Shown: piece by piece, positions 7,891-16,966 of the stretch
Layout of the letters: every line of letters starts with the position of its first letter
Numbering within the stretch: the first letter of the stretch is position 1
Assembly: GCA_013696065.1 (NCBI GenBank)
Contig: JACCZJ010000141.1
Coordinates: forward strand, 1-25,758
Direction of reading: 5' to 3'
Length of the DNA stretch: 25,758 nucleotides
DNA from: Nocardioidaceae bacterium
GTDB lineage: Bacteria; Actinomycetota; Actinomycetes; Propionibacteriales; Nocardioidaceae
Notes under the pieces: generated by a model
Database searches by the model: none
The model's input: the letters and a program-made list of their open reading frames with translations, nothing else
Told to the model about the DNA's origin: nothing
Program-made: the position numbers and the translations under genes

Positions 7891-9165
7891 ATGACAGTGG
7901 AAACCACGGCCTTGCAGGGCTTGCTCGACGTCGAGCGGATCCGTGCTGACTTCCCCATCTTGGCCCGCCGACTCGATGGTGACCGGCCGCTCGTCTATCT
8001 CGACAGCGCCAACACCTCCCACAAGCCGCAGCAGGTCATCGACGCGCTGTCTGAGCACTATGCGATGCACAACGCCAACGTGGCCAGGGCCGTGCACCAG
8101 CTAGGCGCCGAGGCCACCGCCGCGTTCGAGGAGTCGCGCGACAAGGTGGCTGCGTTCATCGGGGCGCCGTCGCGCGACGAGGTGATCTTCACCAAGAACG
8201 CTTCTGAGGCACTCAACTTGGTCGCCAACACCCTGGCCTGGGCCCGCGGCGCGCTCGAGATCGGCGACGGTGACGAGGTCGTCATCACCGAGATGGAGCA
8301 CCACTCCAACATCGTGCCGTGGCAGCTGCTGACCGAGCGCAAGGGAGCAACGCTGCGCTGGTTCGGGCTGACCGACGAGGGGCGGCTCGATTTGTCCAAC
8401 ATCGACGAGTTGATCAACGAGCGGACCAAAGTGGTGTCGCTGACTTGGGTTTCCAACATGCTCGGCACCATCAACCCCATCGCCGAGATCGCCCGTCGGG
8501 CCCATGACGTGGGCGCGCTGGTGGTGGTGGACGCCTCTCAGGCAGTGCCCCAACTGCCGGTCGACGTAGCGGCGTTGGGCGCGGACTTAGTGGCTTTCAC
8601 CGGTCACAAGCTGGTCGGTCCGACCGGGATCGGCGTGCTTTGGGGGCGTAGTGAGGTCCTTGAGGCGCTCCCGCCGTTCCTGGGTGGGGGCGAGATGATC
8701 GAGACGGTCACCATGGCTCGCTCCACTTACGCGCAGGCGCCGCACAAGTTCGAAGCCGGCACTCCGCCGATAGCTCAAGCTGTCGGGCTCGGTGCCGCGA
8801 TCGACTATCTGTCGGCAATCGGCATGGCCAAGGTGGCGGCTCATGAGCAGGCCATCACGGCATACGCCTTGACCCGGCTGCGCGAGGTTGGCGGGTTGAC
8901 GATCCTCGGCCCAGCGGAGGCGGTCGACCGCGGTGGCGCCATCAGCTTCGAGCTCGAGGGCGTGCATCCGCATGACGTGAGTCAGATCCTCGACTCGCTG
9001 GGCATCGCCGTACGCGCTGGTCATCATTGCGCCAAGCCGGCCCATCACCGTTTCGGTGTGCAGTCGTCGACCCGCGCCTCCTTCTATCTCTACACCACGC
9101 CCGCCGAGGTGGATGCGTTGATCGAAGGGCTTGACCAGACCAAGCGCTTCTTCAAGGTGGCCTGA
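7891..9165 (+). CDS. sufS: Cysteine desulfurase SufS (group II, PLP-dependent)
   Basis: 424 aa enzyme converting cysteine to alanine and enzyme persulfide, which passes sulfur to SufU. PLP is held by K240 (FTGHKLVGPTG) with H137/H138 (EMEHHSNIVPW) and D214 (VVVDASQ) in the cofactor site. The nucleophile is C380 in RAGHHCAKP, followed by the SSTRASFYLY segment typical of SufS/CsdB rather than IscS. GAGAGGAG lies about 10 nt upstream of the ATG, and a 51-bp gap after sufC is the second-largest in the operon. The stop overlaps sufU (TGATG). Confidence 0.98.
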   Translation: MTVETTALQGLLDVERIRADFPILARRLDGDRPLVYLDSANTSHKPQQVIDALSEHYAMHNANVARAVHQLGAEATAAFEESRDKVAAFIGAPSRDEVIFTKNASEALNLVANTLAWARGALEIGDGDEVVITEMEHHSNIVPWQLLTERKGATLRWFGLTDEGRLDLSNIDELINERTKVVSLTWVSNMLGTINPIAEIARRAHDVGALVVVDASQAVPQLPVDVAALGADLVAFTGHKLVGPTGIGVLWGRSEVLEALPPFLGGGEMIETVTMARSTYAQAPHKFEAGTPPIAQAVGLGAAIDYLSAIGMAKVAAHEQAITAYALTRLREVGGLTILGPAEAVDRGGAISFELEGVHPHDVSQILDSLGIAVRAGHHCAKPAHHRFGVQSSTRASFYLYTTPAEVDALIEGLDQTKRFFKVA

Positions 9166-9617
9166 TGGACCTGCAGGCGCTTTACCAAGAGATCATCCTC
9201 GACCACTACAAGAGTCCACACCACGCTGGTCTGCGAGAGCCTTTCGATGCAGAGGTCCACCACGTCAACCCCACCTGCGGTGACGAGGTCACGTTGCGGG
9301 TGCACGTCGAGGGCGACCTGGTCAGCGACATCTCCTATGACGCCGAGGGCTGCTCGATCTCGCAGGCTTCAACCTCGGTGCTGGCTGATCTCCTGATCGG
9401 TAAACGGATCGAGGATGCGAACGGGATCCATCAAAAGTTCGTCGAGCTGATGCAAGGACGTGGAAAAATAGAACCCGACGAGGACGTCCTCGAAGACGGG
9501 ATCGCGTTCGCTGGCGCGGCGAAGTTTCCGGCCCGCGTCAAGTGTGCGTTGCTCGGATGGATGGCATGGAAAGACGCGACGGCTCAAGCCGTCACTAGTG
9601 CGGAGGCAACCAGATGA
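9165..9617 (+). CDS. sufU: Zinc-dependent sulfurtransferase SufU
   Basis: 150 aa. It accepts persulfide sulfur from SufS in Gram-positive SUF systems. The zinc site of SufU is present: C38 and D40 (NPTCGDEV), C63 (EGCSIS) and C127 (RVKCALLGW). The insert between the second and third ligands that separates SufU from the IscU scaffold is present (residues about 85-115). The ATG shares a base with the sufS stop, as expected for a stoichiometric partner, and its stop overlaps the next gene. Confidence 0.97.
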   Translation: MDLQALYQEIILDHYKSPHHAGLREPFDAEVHHVNPTCGDEVTLRVHVEGDLVSDISYDAEGCSISQASTSVLADLLIGKRIEDANGIHQKFVELMQGRGKIEPDEDVLEDGIAFAGAAKFPARVKCALLGWMAWKDATAQAVTSAEATR

Positions 9618-9979
9618 CCACCAACGACACCACTGACCTACCCGATGTCGACCTGTCCCCCGAGGGATCGGGAGTCGCCAAGGAAGACGTAGTCGAAGCG
9701 CTCAAGGACGTGGTCGACCCGGAGCTCGGCATCAATGTCGTCGACCTCGGTTTGATCTACGACGTGCTCGTCGACGAGTCCAACATCGCCGTCATCGACA
9801 TGACTCTCACCTCCGCGGCGTGTCCACTGACCGACGTCATCGAGGACCAGACCCGGCTCGCTCTCGAAGGGCTCGTCAACGACTTCCGCATCAACTGGGT
9901 GTGGATGCCACCGTGGGGCCCCGACAAGATCACCGACGACGGACGCGAGCAGCTGCGCGCTCTGGGTTTCAACGTCTGA
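9614..9979 (+). CDS. sufT: SufT / MIP18-family (DUF59) Fe-S maturation protein
   Basis: 121 aa: a variable acidic N-terminus of about 24 residues, then a DUF59 domain with DPELGINVVDLGLIY (35-49) and the reactive-cysteine loop TSAACPLTD (C70), ending in WMPPWGPDKITDDGREQLRA. Family members help mature Fe-S proteins under high demand. CGGAGG lies 7 nt before the ATG, which overlaps the sufU TGA. It is the last gene of the suf operon; 54 bp follow before the next gene. Confidence 0.95.
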   Translation: MTTNDTTDLPDVDLSPEGSGVAKEDVVEALKDVVDPELGINVVDLGLIYDVLVDESNIAVIDMTLTSAACPLTDVIEDQTRLALEGLVNDFRINWVWMPPWGPDKITDDGREQLRALGFNV

Positions 9980-10033
9980 GACTCGCCGAGTCCGCAGTGG
10001 TTGGCGGCTTCGCGGCCGTGGGACAGTCCAGGG

Positions 10034-10693
10034 GTGCCTCCAGAGACTGAGCCGACCCAACCCGTGCGGCAGGTGGCTGTGCCCTGGGGACGGGTGGAAG
10101 GCTGGGTTGGTCGATTCGAGGCTCAGCACCCGGGCGCGGCATGGACTGTCTCGCCCGAGGCCGTCCATGCCACCTGCTCGGACGGCACCACTGCCACGTG
10201 GGCGATTCCGTTCGCTGACCAAGCTGAGGTGCGCACCTTGCCGGAGCTGTGGTCACATCTTGAGCGACCGTGGCAGCTAGGTGTCATCCTCGTACGCCGG
10301 GGAGGGTTCGCGGTGGCCCACGTGATTGGTTCCGAGGTCCGCGAAACCAAAGTGGGCAAGCGCCATGTCCAGGGCAAAACCAAGGCGGGTGGCTGGTCGC
10401 AGCAGCGGTTCGCACGTAGGCGTGACAATCAGGCTCGTGTCGCCTTCGATGCCGCCGCCGACCACGTTCACGCAATCCTGACGCCCCACGCCGGTCGCCT
10501 GGACCTGCTCGGTACGGGCGGAGATCGAGCCGCTGTGGCGCATGTCCTGTCAGATCCGCGCCTGGCGCGGGTGGCCAGCCGTCCTCAGCGTTGGCTCGGG
10601 GGGGTGGCGGACCCGAGACGTGATGTGCTGATCCGGGCGATCGAGACCACCCGCTCGGTCACCATCACCGTCACCGACCCCCCCTCCCGTTGA
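10034..10693 (+). CDS. acVLRF1-family peptidyl-tRNA hydrolase (actinobacterial Vms1-like release factor)
   Basis: 219 aa from GTG 10034; TTG 10001 would add 11 residues and neither has a strong RBS. The central block GKRHVQGK...GGWSQQRFARRRDNQ (residues 108-133, Gln 123/124 in the catalytic loop) followed by AADHVHAIL and LLGTGGDRAAVAHVLSDPRL is diagnostic of the actinobacterial branch of the eRF1/Vms1-like VLRF1 superfamily. In eukaryotes Vms1 releases stalled nascent chains from 60S subunits. The bacterial role, rescue of stalled peptidyl-tRNA, is inferred from the fold. Its stop codon lies inside the first unit of a repeat cluster (10688-10783). The 54-bp gap after sufT leaves open that it is read with suf. 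Confidence 0.85.
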   Translation: MPPETEPTQPVRQVAVPWGRVEGWVGRFEAQHPGAAWTVSPEAVHATCSDGTTATWAIPFADQAEVRTLPELWSHLERPWQLGVILVRRGGFAVAHVIGSEVRETKVGKRHVQGKTKAGGWSQQRFARRRDNQARVAFDAAADHVHAILTPHAGRLDLLGTGGDRAAVAHVLSDPRLARVASRPQRWLGGVADPRRDVLIRAIETTRSVTITVTDPPSR

Positions 10694-10783
10694 GAGGCCA
10701 GATGCCTCCCCTCGAGAGGCCAGTTGCCTCCCCTCAAGAGGCGGTTAGTGACCCCTGAACGGGAGGTAACTGGCCTCTCAACG
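10688..10783. repeat. Cluster of direct and inverted GAGGC repeats, probable bidirectional terminator
   Basis: Two near-identical 22-bp tandem units (10692-10713 and 10714-10735, one base different) are followed by a degenerate third (10736-10758) and an inverted copy (10761-10783). The inverted copy matches 10688-10710 at 21 of 23 positions and unit 2 at 18 of 19. Each unit is also a mini-hairpin (GAGGC-N5-GCCTC). Thus several mutually exclusive stems can form. It separates two convergent genes and starts within the acVLRF1 stop, so a two-way terminator is the simplest reading. There is no T-tract. Confidence 0.7.
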
Positions 10784-10803
10784 GAGGAGGCGGACAGGGG
10801 ATG

Positions 10804-11757
10804 TCAGAGGGTGGCGGTGGCGAAGGTGTCACAGGACGCCAGGTCGCCCTTTTCGTAGCCCGTCATGAACCAGCGGATGCGCTGCTCGGCCGAGCCATGA
10901 GTCCAGGACTCCTTGTTGACCTGGCCCTGGGTGCGCTCCTGGATCCGATCGTCACCCACAGCCGAGGCTGCGTCGATGGCCAGCTGGATATCTGCTTCGG
11001 TGAGCTCGCTGATGAACACCACACCGTTCTCATCCTCGACAGTGGTGGCGTGGTTCGCCCACAGCCCCGCATAGCAGTCGGCCTGGAGCTCAACCCGCAC
11101 CGACCCGCTCTCGGGACCCGAGCCGCCGCTCTGGGCGTTCGACAGGTCCCCGAGGATGTTCTGGACATGGTGTCCGTATTCGTGGGCGACGACGTAGGCC
11201 TCGGCGAACGGACCGCCCTCCGCCCCGAGCTGGCCCTCCAGCATCGCGTCGAAGAATCCGAGTTCGAGATACACATACTCGTCGGCTGGGCAGTAGAAGG
11301 GCCCCATCGCAGACGAGGCCTCTCCGCACTCGGTGGTGGTGCCTCCTGTGAACTCCTGCATCTGGGCTTGCCGGTATTCCTGGCCGGTCTGATCGGGGAG
11401 GGCGTCAACCCAGTAAGCCTGGACCGAGTTGACCGTCCCCACGATGGCGCAGAACTGGCTGTTGTTTGCGTCGTCTCCGGTTAGGCAGGCTTCGAGACTC
11501 GCGTTATCCGGGGCAGAGGAGACGTCGCTGTCGCCGCCCGGCAGACCGGGAATGTTGGAGGCACCCGTGCACTGTGTGGCGATAAGACCGATCACGATGA
11601 CGAGGATGATGCTGCCGATTCCGCCGCCCGCGCCACCGGGCATGGGGAAGCCGCCGCCACCCATACCGCCTGGCAACGGTGAGCCGCTCGAGGTTCGCTG
11701 TCCACCGCGTCTGCGCACTTGGCTGGTGTCTAGCCGCGCCTTGGGGTTGAACTTCAT
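10804..11757 (-). CDS. Neutral zinc metallopeptidase (YpfJ / Zn_peptidase family), membrane-anchored
   Basis: 317 aa. The start is ATG 11757, with GGAGGA about 9 nt upstream; longer in-frame openings to 12111 lack support. Order: a basic N-terminus, a Gly/Pro-rich linker (about 24-47), one membrane segment GSIILVIVIGLIATQC (48-63), then the extracytoplasmic domain. The zinc motif is H192-E193-x2-H196 (AHEYGHHVQN), with ELQADCYAGLWA (224-235) giving the downstream ligand. Cysteine pairs C91/C103 and C144/C156 may form disulfides outside the cell. It resembles YpfJ; substrates are unknown. It is convergent with acVLRF1 and divergent from the ABC-F gene across 178 bp. Confidence 0.93.
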   Translation of the reverse strand: MKFNPKARLDTSQVRRRGGQRTSSGSPLPGGMGGGGFPMPGGAGGGIGSIILVIVIGLIATQCTGASNIPGLPGGDSDVSSAPDNASLEACLTGDDANNSQFCAIVGTVNSVQAYWVDALPDQTGQEYRQAQMQEFTGGTTTECGEASSAMGPFYCPADEYVYLELGFFDAMLEGQLGAEGGPFAEAYVVAHEYGHHVQNILGDLSNAQSGGSGPESGSVRVELQADCYAGLWANHATTVEDENGVVFISELTEADIQLAIDAASAVGDDRIQERTQGQVNKESWTHGSAEQRIRWFMTGYEKGDLASCDTFATATL

Positions 11758-11935
11758 CGACTGGGTTCCTCCGACACACGTAGACCAAAGCTGACTAAAG
11801 ACCCGGCGGCCCCGCCAGCTAGTGCCCACATTCAGTTCGTCGACACCCAACCAGCGCCTGTAGCCTAGGTGCATACCGCCCCGAATGACGTGTTTGGGTG
11901 CCTCAACCCCACCCGAAAGTCGCGCCGCATCTGCC

Positions 11936-13534
<1,599 letters not shown>

Positions 13535-13594
13535 GCGTTCACCGGCTGCACTTGGGGGTTAAAGGAACATCGAGCGCGATATGGGTGTTGCCTT

Positions 13595-15493
13595 GTGTTT
13601 GTGAGCAGTCCTCCCCATCCGATGCGCATGATGTACCAGTTCAGCCGACAGGATCCCACTGAAGGTCGAGACGGTCTGACGCCAGGGACCACTCGCCGGG
13701 TGGCTGCGTTCGCCCGCCCGTACAACCGGCCGATCCTCGGCTTTTTGCTGCTCGTCATCGTGGACGCCGTCTTGGTGGTCGCGTCACCCTTGCTTTTCGC
13801 CAAGATCGTGGATGACGGCGTACTCAAAGACAACGGCGGCCTCGTCACCACCTTGGCTCTCGTCGTGGCAGCGATCGCTGTTGGCGAAGCCTTGTTGACG
13901 CTGGCGCAACGCTGGTATTCCTCCCGGATCGGGGAGGGGTTGATCTACGACCTCCGCACCCAGGTGTTCCAACATGTGCAAAAAATGCCGCTCGCTTTCT
14001 TTTCTCGCACCCACACCGGCGCACTGGTTTCACGCTTGAACAACGACGTCATCGGCGCACAACGTGCCTTCACGTCGGTGCTCTCCGGTGTCGTCAGCAA
14101 CGTGATCAGCCTGGTCCTGGTCACCGTGGCGATGCTCATCTTGAGTTGGCAGATCACGCTGCTTGCGCTGTTGATGTTGCCCGTCTTCGTGCTGCCCGCC
14201 AAATGGGCGGGGCGCAAGCTGTCTGGTCTCACGCGTCAGCAGATGGAGACCAACTCGGCCATGTCGTCCATCACGACCGAGCGGTTCAATGTGGGTGGCG
14301 CCATGTTGGTCAAGCTCTTCGGGCGTCCTGACCAAGAACAGGAGCAGTTCGCGGACAAGGCGGCGACGGTCCGAGACCTCGGCATCAAGATCGCTATGAC
14401 GGGCCGCATCTTCTTCAGCGCTCTCACTCTCGTCGCCTCGCTGGCGACCGCTCTCGTCTACGGCGTCGGCGGCCACCTGGCGATCTCTGGCTCGGTCTCG
14501 CCTGGGGAGCTGGTGGCTCTTGCGGCCCTCATGGGGCGCCTCTATGGCCCCCTGACAGCGCTCTCCAACGTGCGGGTCGACGTGATGACTGCCCTCGTGT
14601 CCTTCGAGCGGGTGTTCGAGATCTTGGACCTGGAGCCGATGATCCAGGACAAGCCGGCTGCGGTCGGGCTCGGCGGCTCGCCTGCCTCGGTCGAGTTCAG
14701 GCATGTGGATTTCCGCTATCCGACCGCCGACGAGATCTCGCTGGCAAGCCTGGAGATCGTCTCCGGTGCTGAGGGACTGGCCAACCAGCAGGTCCTGCAT
14801 GACGTCAACTTGTCGGTTGAGGCTGGTCAGATGGTGGCGCTCGTCGGACCGTCCGGCGCCGGCAAGACTACGCTCACCCACCTGGTGGCCAGGTTGTACG
14901 ACGTTACCGGCGGGTCCGTTGTCCTCGGCGGCCACGATGTCCGGGACCTGACTCAGGAATCCATCCACGGAGCAGTCGGCTATGTCACCCAGGACGCTCA
15001 CATGTTTCACGACACGATGAGGGCCAATCTGGTCTACGCGCGGCCCGACGCGACCGAGGAGCAGATGGTGGCCGCGCTGCAAGCCGCACAGATCTGGGAT
15101 CTCGTCACGTCTCTCCCCGAAGGGCTCGACACGGTCGTGGGGGACAGGGGCTACCGCCTCAGTGGTGGTGAGCGGCAACGCCTCGCCATCGCGCGCCTCC
15201 TGCTCAAGGCGCCTCGCATCATCGTGCTCGACGAAGCCACAGCTCACCTCGACAGCGAGTCGGAGGCGGCGGTGCAGCGGGCGCTCGACACCGCGCTCGA
15301 GGGCCGCACCTCCATCGTGATCGCACACCGCCTCTCGACGGTGCGGGGCGCTGACCGGATCTTCGTCATCGATGCGGGTCGCGTTGCCGAGAGCGGCACA
15401 CACGCCGAGCTGCTCGCAGCTGGCGGGCTGTACCGCGACCTCTATCGCACCCAGTTCGCCGAGCAAGACGAGGCGGAGTTGGCTCTGCGCTAG
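13595..15493 (+). CDS. ABC exporter half-transporter (fused permease-ATPase, MsbA/LmrA-like)
   Basis: 632 aa from GTG 13595; GTG 13601 or ATG 13622 are equally possible because no RBS is evident. The N-terminal half has six membrane helices (first about PILGFLLLVIVDAVLVVASP, then pairs near 80-100, 165-205 and 270-315). The C-terminal half has an ATPase domain with GPSGAGKTT near residue 420, LSGGERQRLAIARLLL near 522, IIVLDEATAHLDSESE near 541 and the IAHRLSTV H-loop near 577. An extra stretch between the first ATPase strand and the next (DEISLASLEIVSGAEGLANQ) is longer than in MsbA. It should work as a homodimer, or with an unseen partner. Substrate unknown. Confidence 0.92.
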   Translation: MFVSSPPHPMRMMYQFSRQDPTEGRDGLTPGTTRRVAAFARPYNRPILGFLLLVIVDAVLVVASPLLFAKIVDDGVLKDNGGLVTTLALVVAAIAVGEALLTLAQRWYSSRIGEGLIYDLRTQVFQHVQKMPLAFFSRTHTGALVSRLNNDVIGAQRAFTSVLSGVVSNVISLVLVTVAMLILSWQITLLALLMLPVFVLPAKWAGRKLSGLTRQQMETNSAMSSITTERFNVGGAMLVKLFGRPDQEQEQFADKAATVRDLGIKIAMTGRIFFSALTLVASLATALVYGVGGHLAISGSVSPGELVALAALMGRLYGPLTALSNVRVDVMTALVSFERVFEILDLEPMIQDKPAAVGLGGSPASVEFRHVDFRYPTADEISLASLEIVSGAEGLANQQVLHDVNLSVEAGQMVALVGPSGAGKTTLTHLVARLYDVTGGSVVLGGHDVRDLTQESIHGAVGYVTQDAHMFHDTMRANLVYARPDATEEQMVAALQAAQIWDLVTSLPEGLDTVVGDRGYRLSGGERQRLAIARLLLKAPRIIVLDEATAHLDSESEAAVQRALDTALEGRTSIVIAHRLSTVRGADRIFVIDAGRVAESGTHAELLAAGGLYRDLYRTQFAEQDEAELALR

Positions 15494-15524
15494 CCGCAGC
15501 CCCCTCGCGGCACCCCCCGCCCCG

Positions 15525-15572
15525 ACTTGTCCGCAACTGGGACTGCCAGAGCAGCCTCAGCTGCGGACAAGT
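15525..15572. repeat. Long inverted repeat between the ABC exporter and SDR genes
   Basis: ACTTGTCCGCA-A-CTG (15525-15539) pairs with CAG-C-TGCGGACAAGT (15558-15572): 14 of 15 positions, with an 18-nt loop. It lies 32 bp after the exporter stop and 12 bp before the first possible ATG of the SDR. No T-run follows. It could be a terminator, or an element controlling the SDR because it is so close to that start. Confidence 0.6.
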
Positions 15573-15593
15573 GGGTTTGGCAGGATGGGGAAC

Positions 15594-16352
15594 ATGGATC
15601 TCCTTCTCGCCGACCGCGTCTACATCGTCACCGCCGCAAGCCGGGGCCTCGGTCGGGCTACCGCGGAGATCCTGGTCCAGGAGGGCGCCCGCGTCGTCGT
15701 CTCGTCTCGCTCCAAGGCCGGCGTCGATGAATGCGTGCAGACCCTCGGGGCAGACAAGGTCACCGGGGTCGTCGCCGACAACGCCGACCCGGACACTGCC
15801 TCGGCTCTGATCAAGGCGGCGCAGGACACGTTCGGTCGGCTCGACGGTGCTCTGATCAGCGTCGGCGGCCCACCGGCCGGAAGTGTGATGAGCAGGCCCG
15901 AGGCCGAGTGGCGTACGTCGTTCGAGACGATATTCATGGGAGCCATCCGCCTCTGCACAGCCATCGCGGGGGAGTTGGGGGAGGGCGGCTCGTTGGCGCT
16001 CGTGCTCTCCACGTCCGTCAAGCAGCCCATCGGCGGGTTAGCCATCTCGAACGGTCTGCGACCCGGCCTCGCCATGGTGGCCAAGAACCTGGCCGATGAG
16101 CTAGGTCCACGGGGTATTCGCGTCAACGGCCTGCTGCCTGGACGGGTTGACACCGAGCGCGTGCGCGAGTTGGACGCGATGAGCGGCGATGCTGAGGCGA
16201 GCCGTCGAGACACGCAGGCCGCCATACCTTTGCGGCGTTATGGTGAGCCCGCTGAATTCGGGCGAGCCGCGGCCTTTCTGCTGTCACCTGCGGCGGCCTA
16301 CATCACCGGCGTCATGCTCCCGGTCGACGGCGGCATCACCCGCTCTCTATAA
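15594..16352 (+). CDS. SDR-fold protein lacking the catalytic Tyr and Lys
   Basis: 252 aa from ATG 15594 (ATG 15585 would add three residues; neither has an ideal RBS). Rossmann features are present: VTAASRGLGRA (12-22) for the dinucleotide, ADNADP, and the C-terminal SPAAAYITGVMLPVDGG typical of SDRs. Aligning the helix before LADELGP with FabG at 20591 puts S152 where the catalytic Tyr should be and R156 where Lys should be (SNGLR instead of YxxxK); S139/T140 remain. It belongs to a recognisable divergent SDR group with a SN..RP motif. Whether it is an enzyme with other chemistry or a binding protein is unknown. Often annotated as a 3-oxoacyl-ACP reductase, which the active site does not support. 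Confidence 0.88.
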   Translation: MDLLLADRVYIVTAASRGLGRATAEILVQEGARVVVSSRSKAGVDECVQTLGADKVTGVVADNADPDTASALIKAAQDTFGRLDGALISVGGPPAGSVMSRPEAEWRTSFETIFMGAIRLCTAIAGELGEGGSLALVLSTSVKQPIGGLAISNGLRPGLAMVAKNLADELGPRGIRVNGLLPGRVDTERVRELDAMSGDAEASRRDTQAAIPLRRYGEPAEFGRAAAFLLSPAAAYITGVMLPVDGGITRSL

Positions 16353-16453
16353 CTCCTTTTCCGCCTCTGGTCGCGAGGTACTAGCACCAATGGACGATGC
16401 CGCAGTAGTGACCGGTTGCGAGGATGGCCCTCTCCCATATCGAAAGGAAAGAC

Positions 16454-16966
16454 ATGCCAGAATCAGAAATCCCAGCTTTCAAGAAGGCGCGCCTACGCGG
16501 GGTGACACTGTTTGCCAGTAGCTTCATCCTGGCCGCTGGACTCACCGGCCCGGCCGAGGCAGGCGGCAGCGCCACACGTGGAGCTTCCAGCGAGATCGGG
16601 CAGTCACTAGCCGTGTCGAGGGTGGTCGCGAGACTTACTGGTGAGAAGGAAGATCCCAACGGTGACCGCAATGGCATCGGCCGCGCCGTCGTAAGACTCC
16701 GGCCAGCAGACAATCGAGTCTGCGCGCGCGTCAGCTGGGAACGAATCGGCAGACCAGTGGCGGCGCATATCCACCGCGGCCGGCCAGGAGTGAACGGGGA
16801 TGTAGTCATCGATCTCACCGGGTCTGTCACCGACGGGCGCAACTGCGCAACAGGCGTGCGCGCACGTCTGATCCGCAACATTCGCCAACACCCCCGGCGC
16901 TTCTACTTCAATGTCCACAACGAGCGGTTCCCGGCTGGTGCGATCCGCGGACAGCTGCATCACTAA
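16454..16966 (+). CDS. Secreted CHRD domain protein
   Basis: 170 aa from ATG 16454, preceded by AAAGGAAAG; ATG 16424 is less likely. A Sec signal peptide is visible (basic KKARLRG, hydrophobic VTLFASSFILAAGL, probable cleavage after PAEA near residue 36). The mature part is a CHRD domain: RVSWERI...AAHIHRGRPGVNGDVVIDL and, at the end, FYFNVHNERFPAGAIRGQL. CHRD domains are beta-rich extracellular modules of unknown biochemical role in bacteria. Third codon positions look less GC-biased than in neighbours, so recent acquisition is possible. Its TAA overlaps the TAG of the convergent SURF1 gene by two bases. Confidence 0.88.
   Translation: MPESEIPAFKKARLRGVTLFASSFILAAGLTGPAEAGGSATRGASSEIGQSLAVSRVVARLTGEKEDPNGDRNGIGRAVVRLRPADNRVCARVSWERIGRPVAAHIHRGRPGVNGDVVIDLTGSVTDGRNCATGVRARLIRNIRQHPRRFYFNVHNERFPAGAIRGQLHH

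Noticed and set aside
7871..7891. Mini-ORF ATG AGA GGA ... TGA whose stop overlaps the sufS start
   Set aside because: It contains the sufS ribosome site itself; a six-codon frame of this sort arises by chance and no second RBS supports it.
14030..15466. 478-codon open frame on the minus strand opposite the ABC exporter
   Set aside because: It mirrors the exporter gene; long antisense frames are routine in GC-rich DNA and the translation has no recognisable motif.
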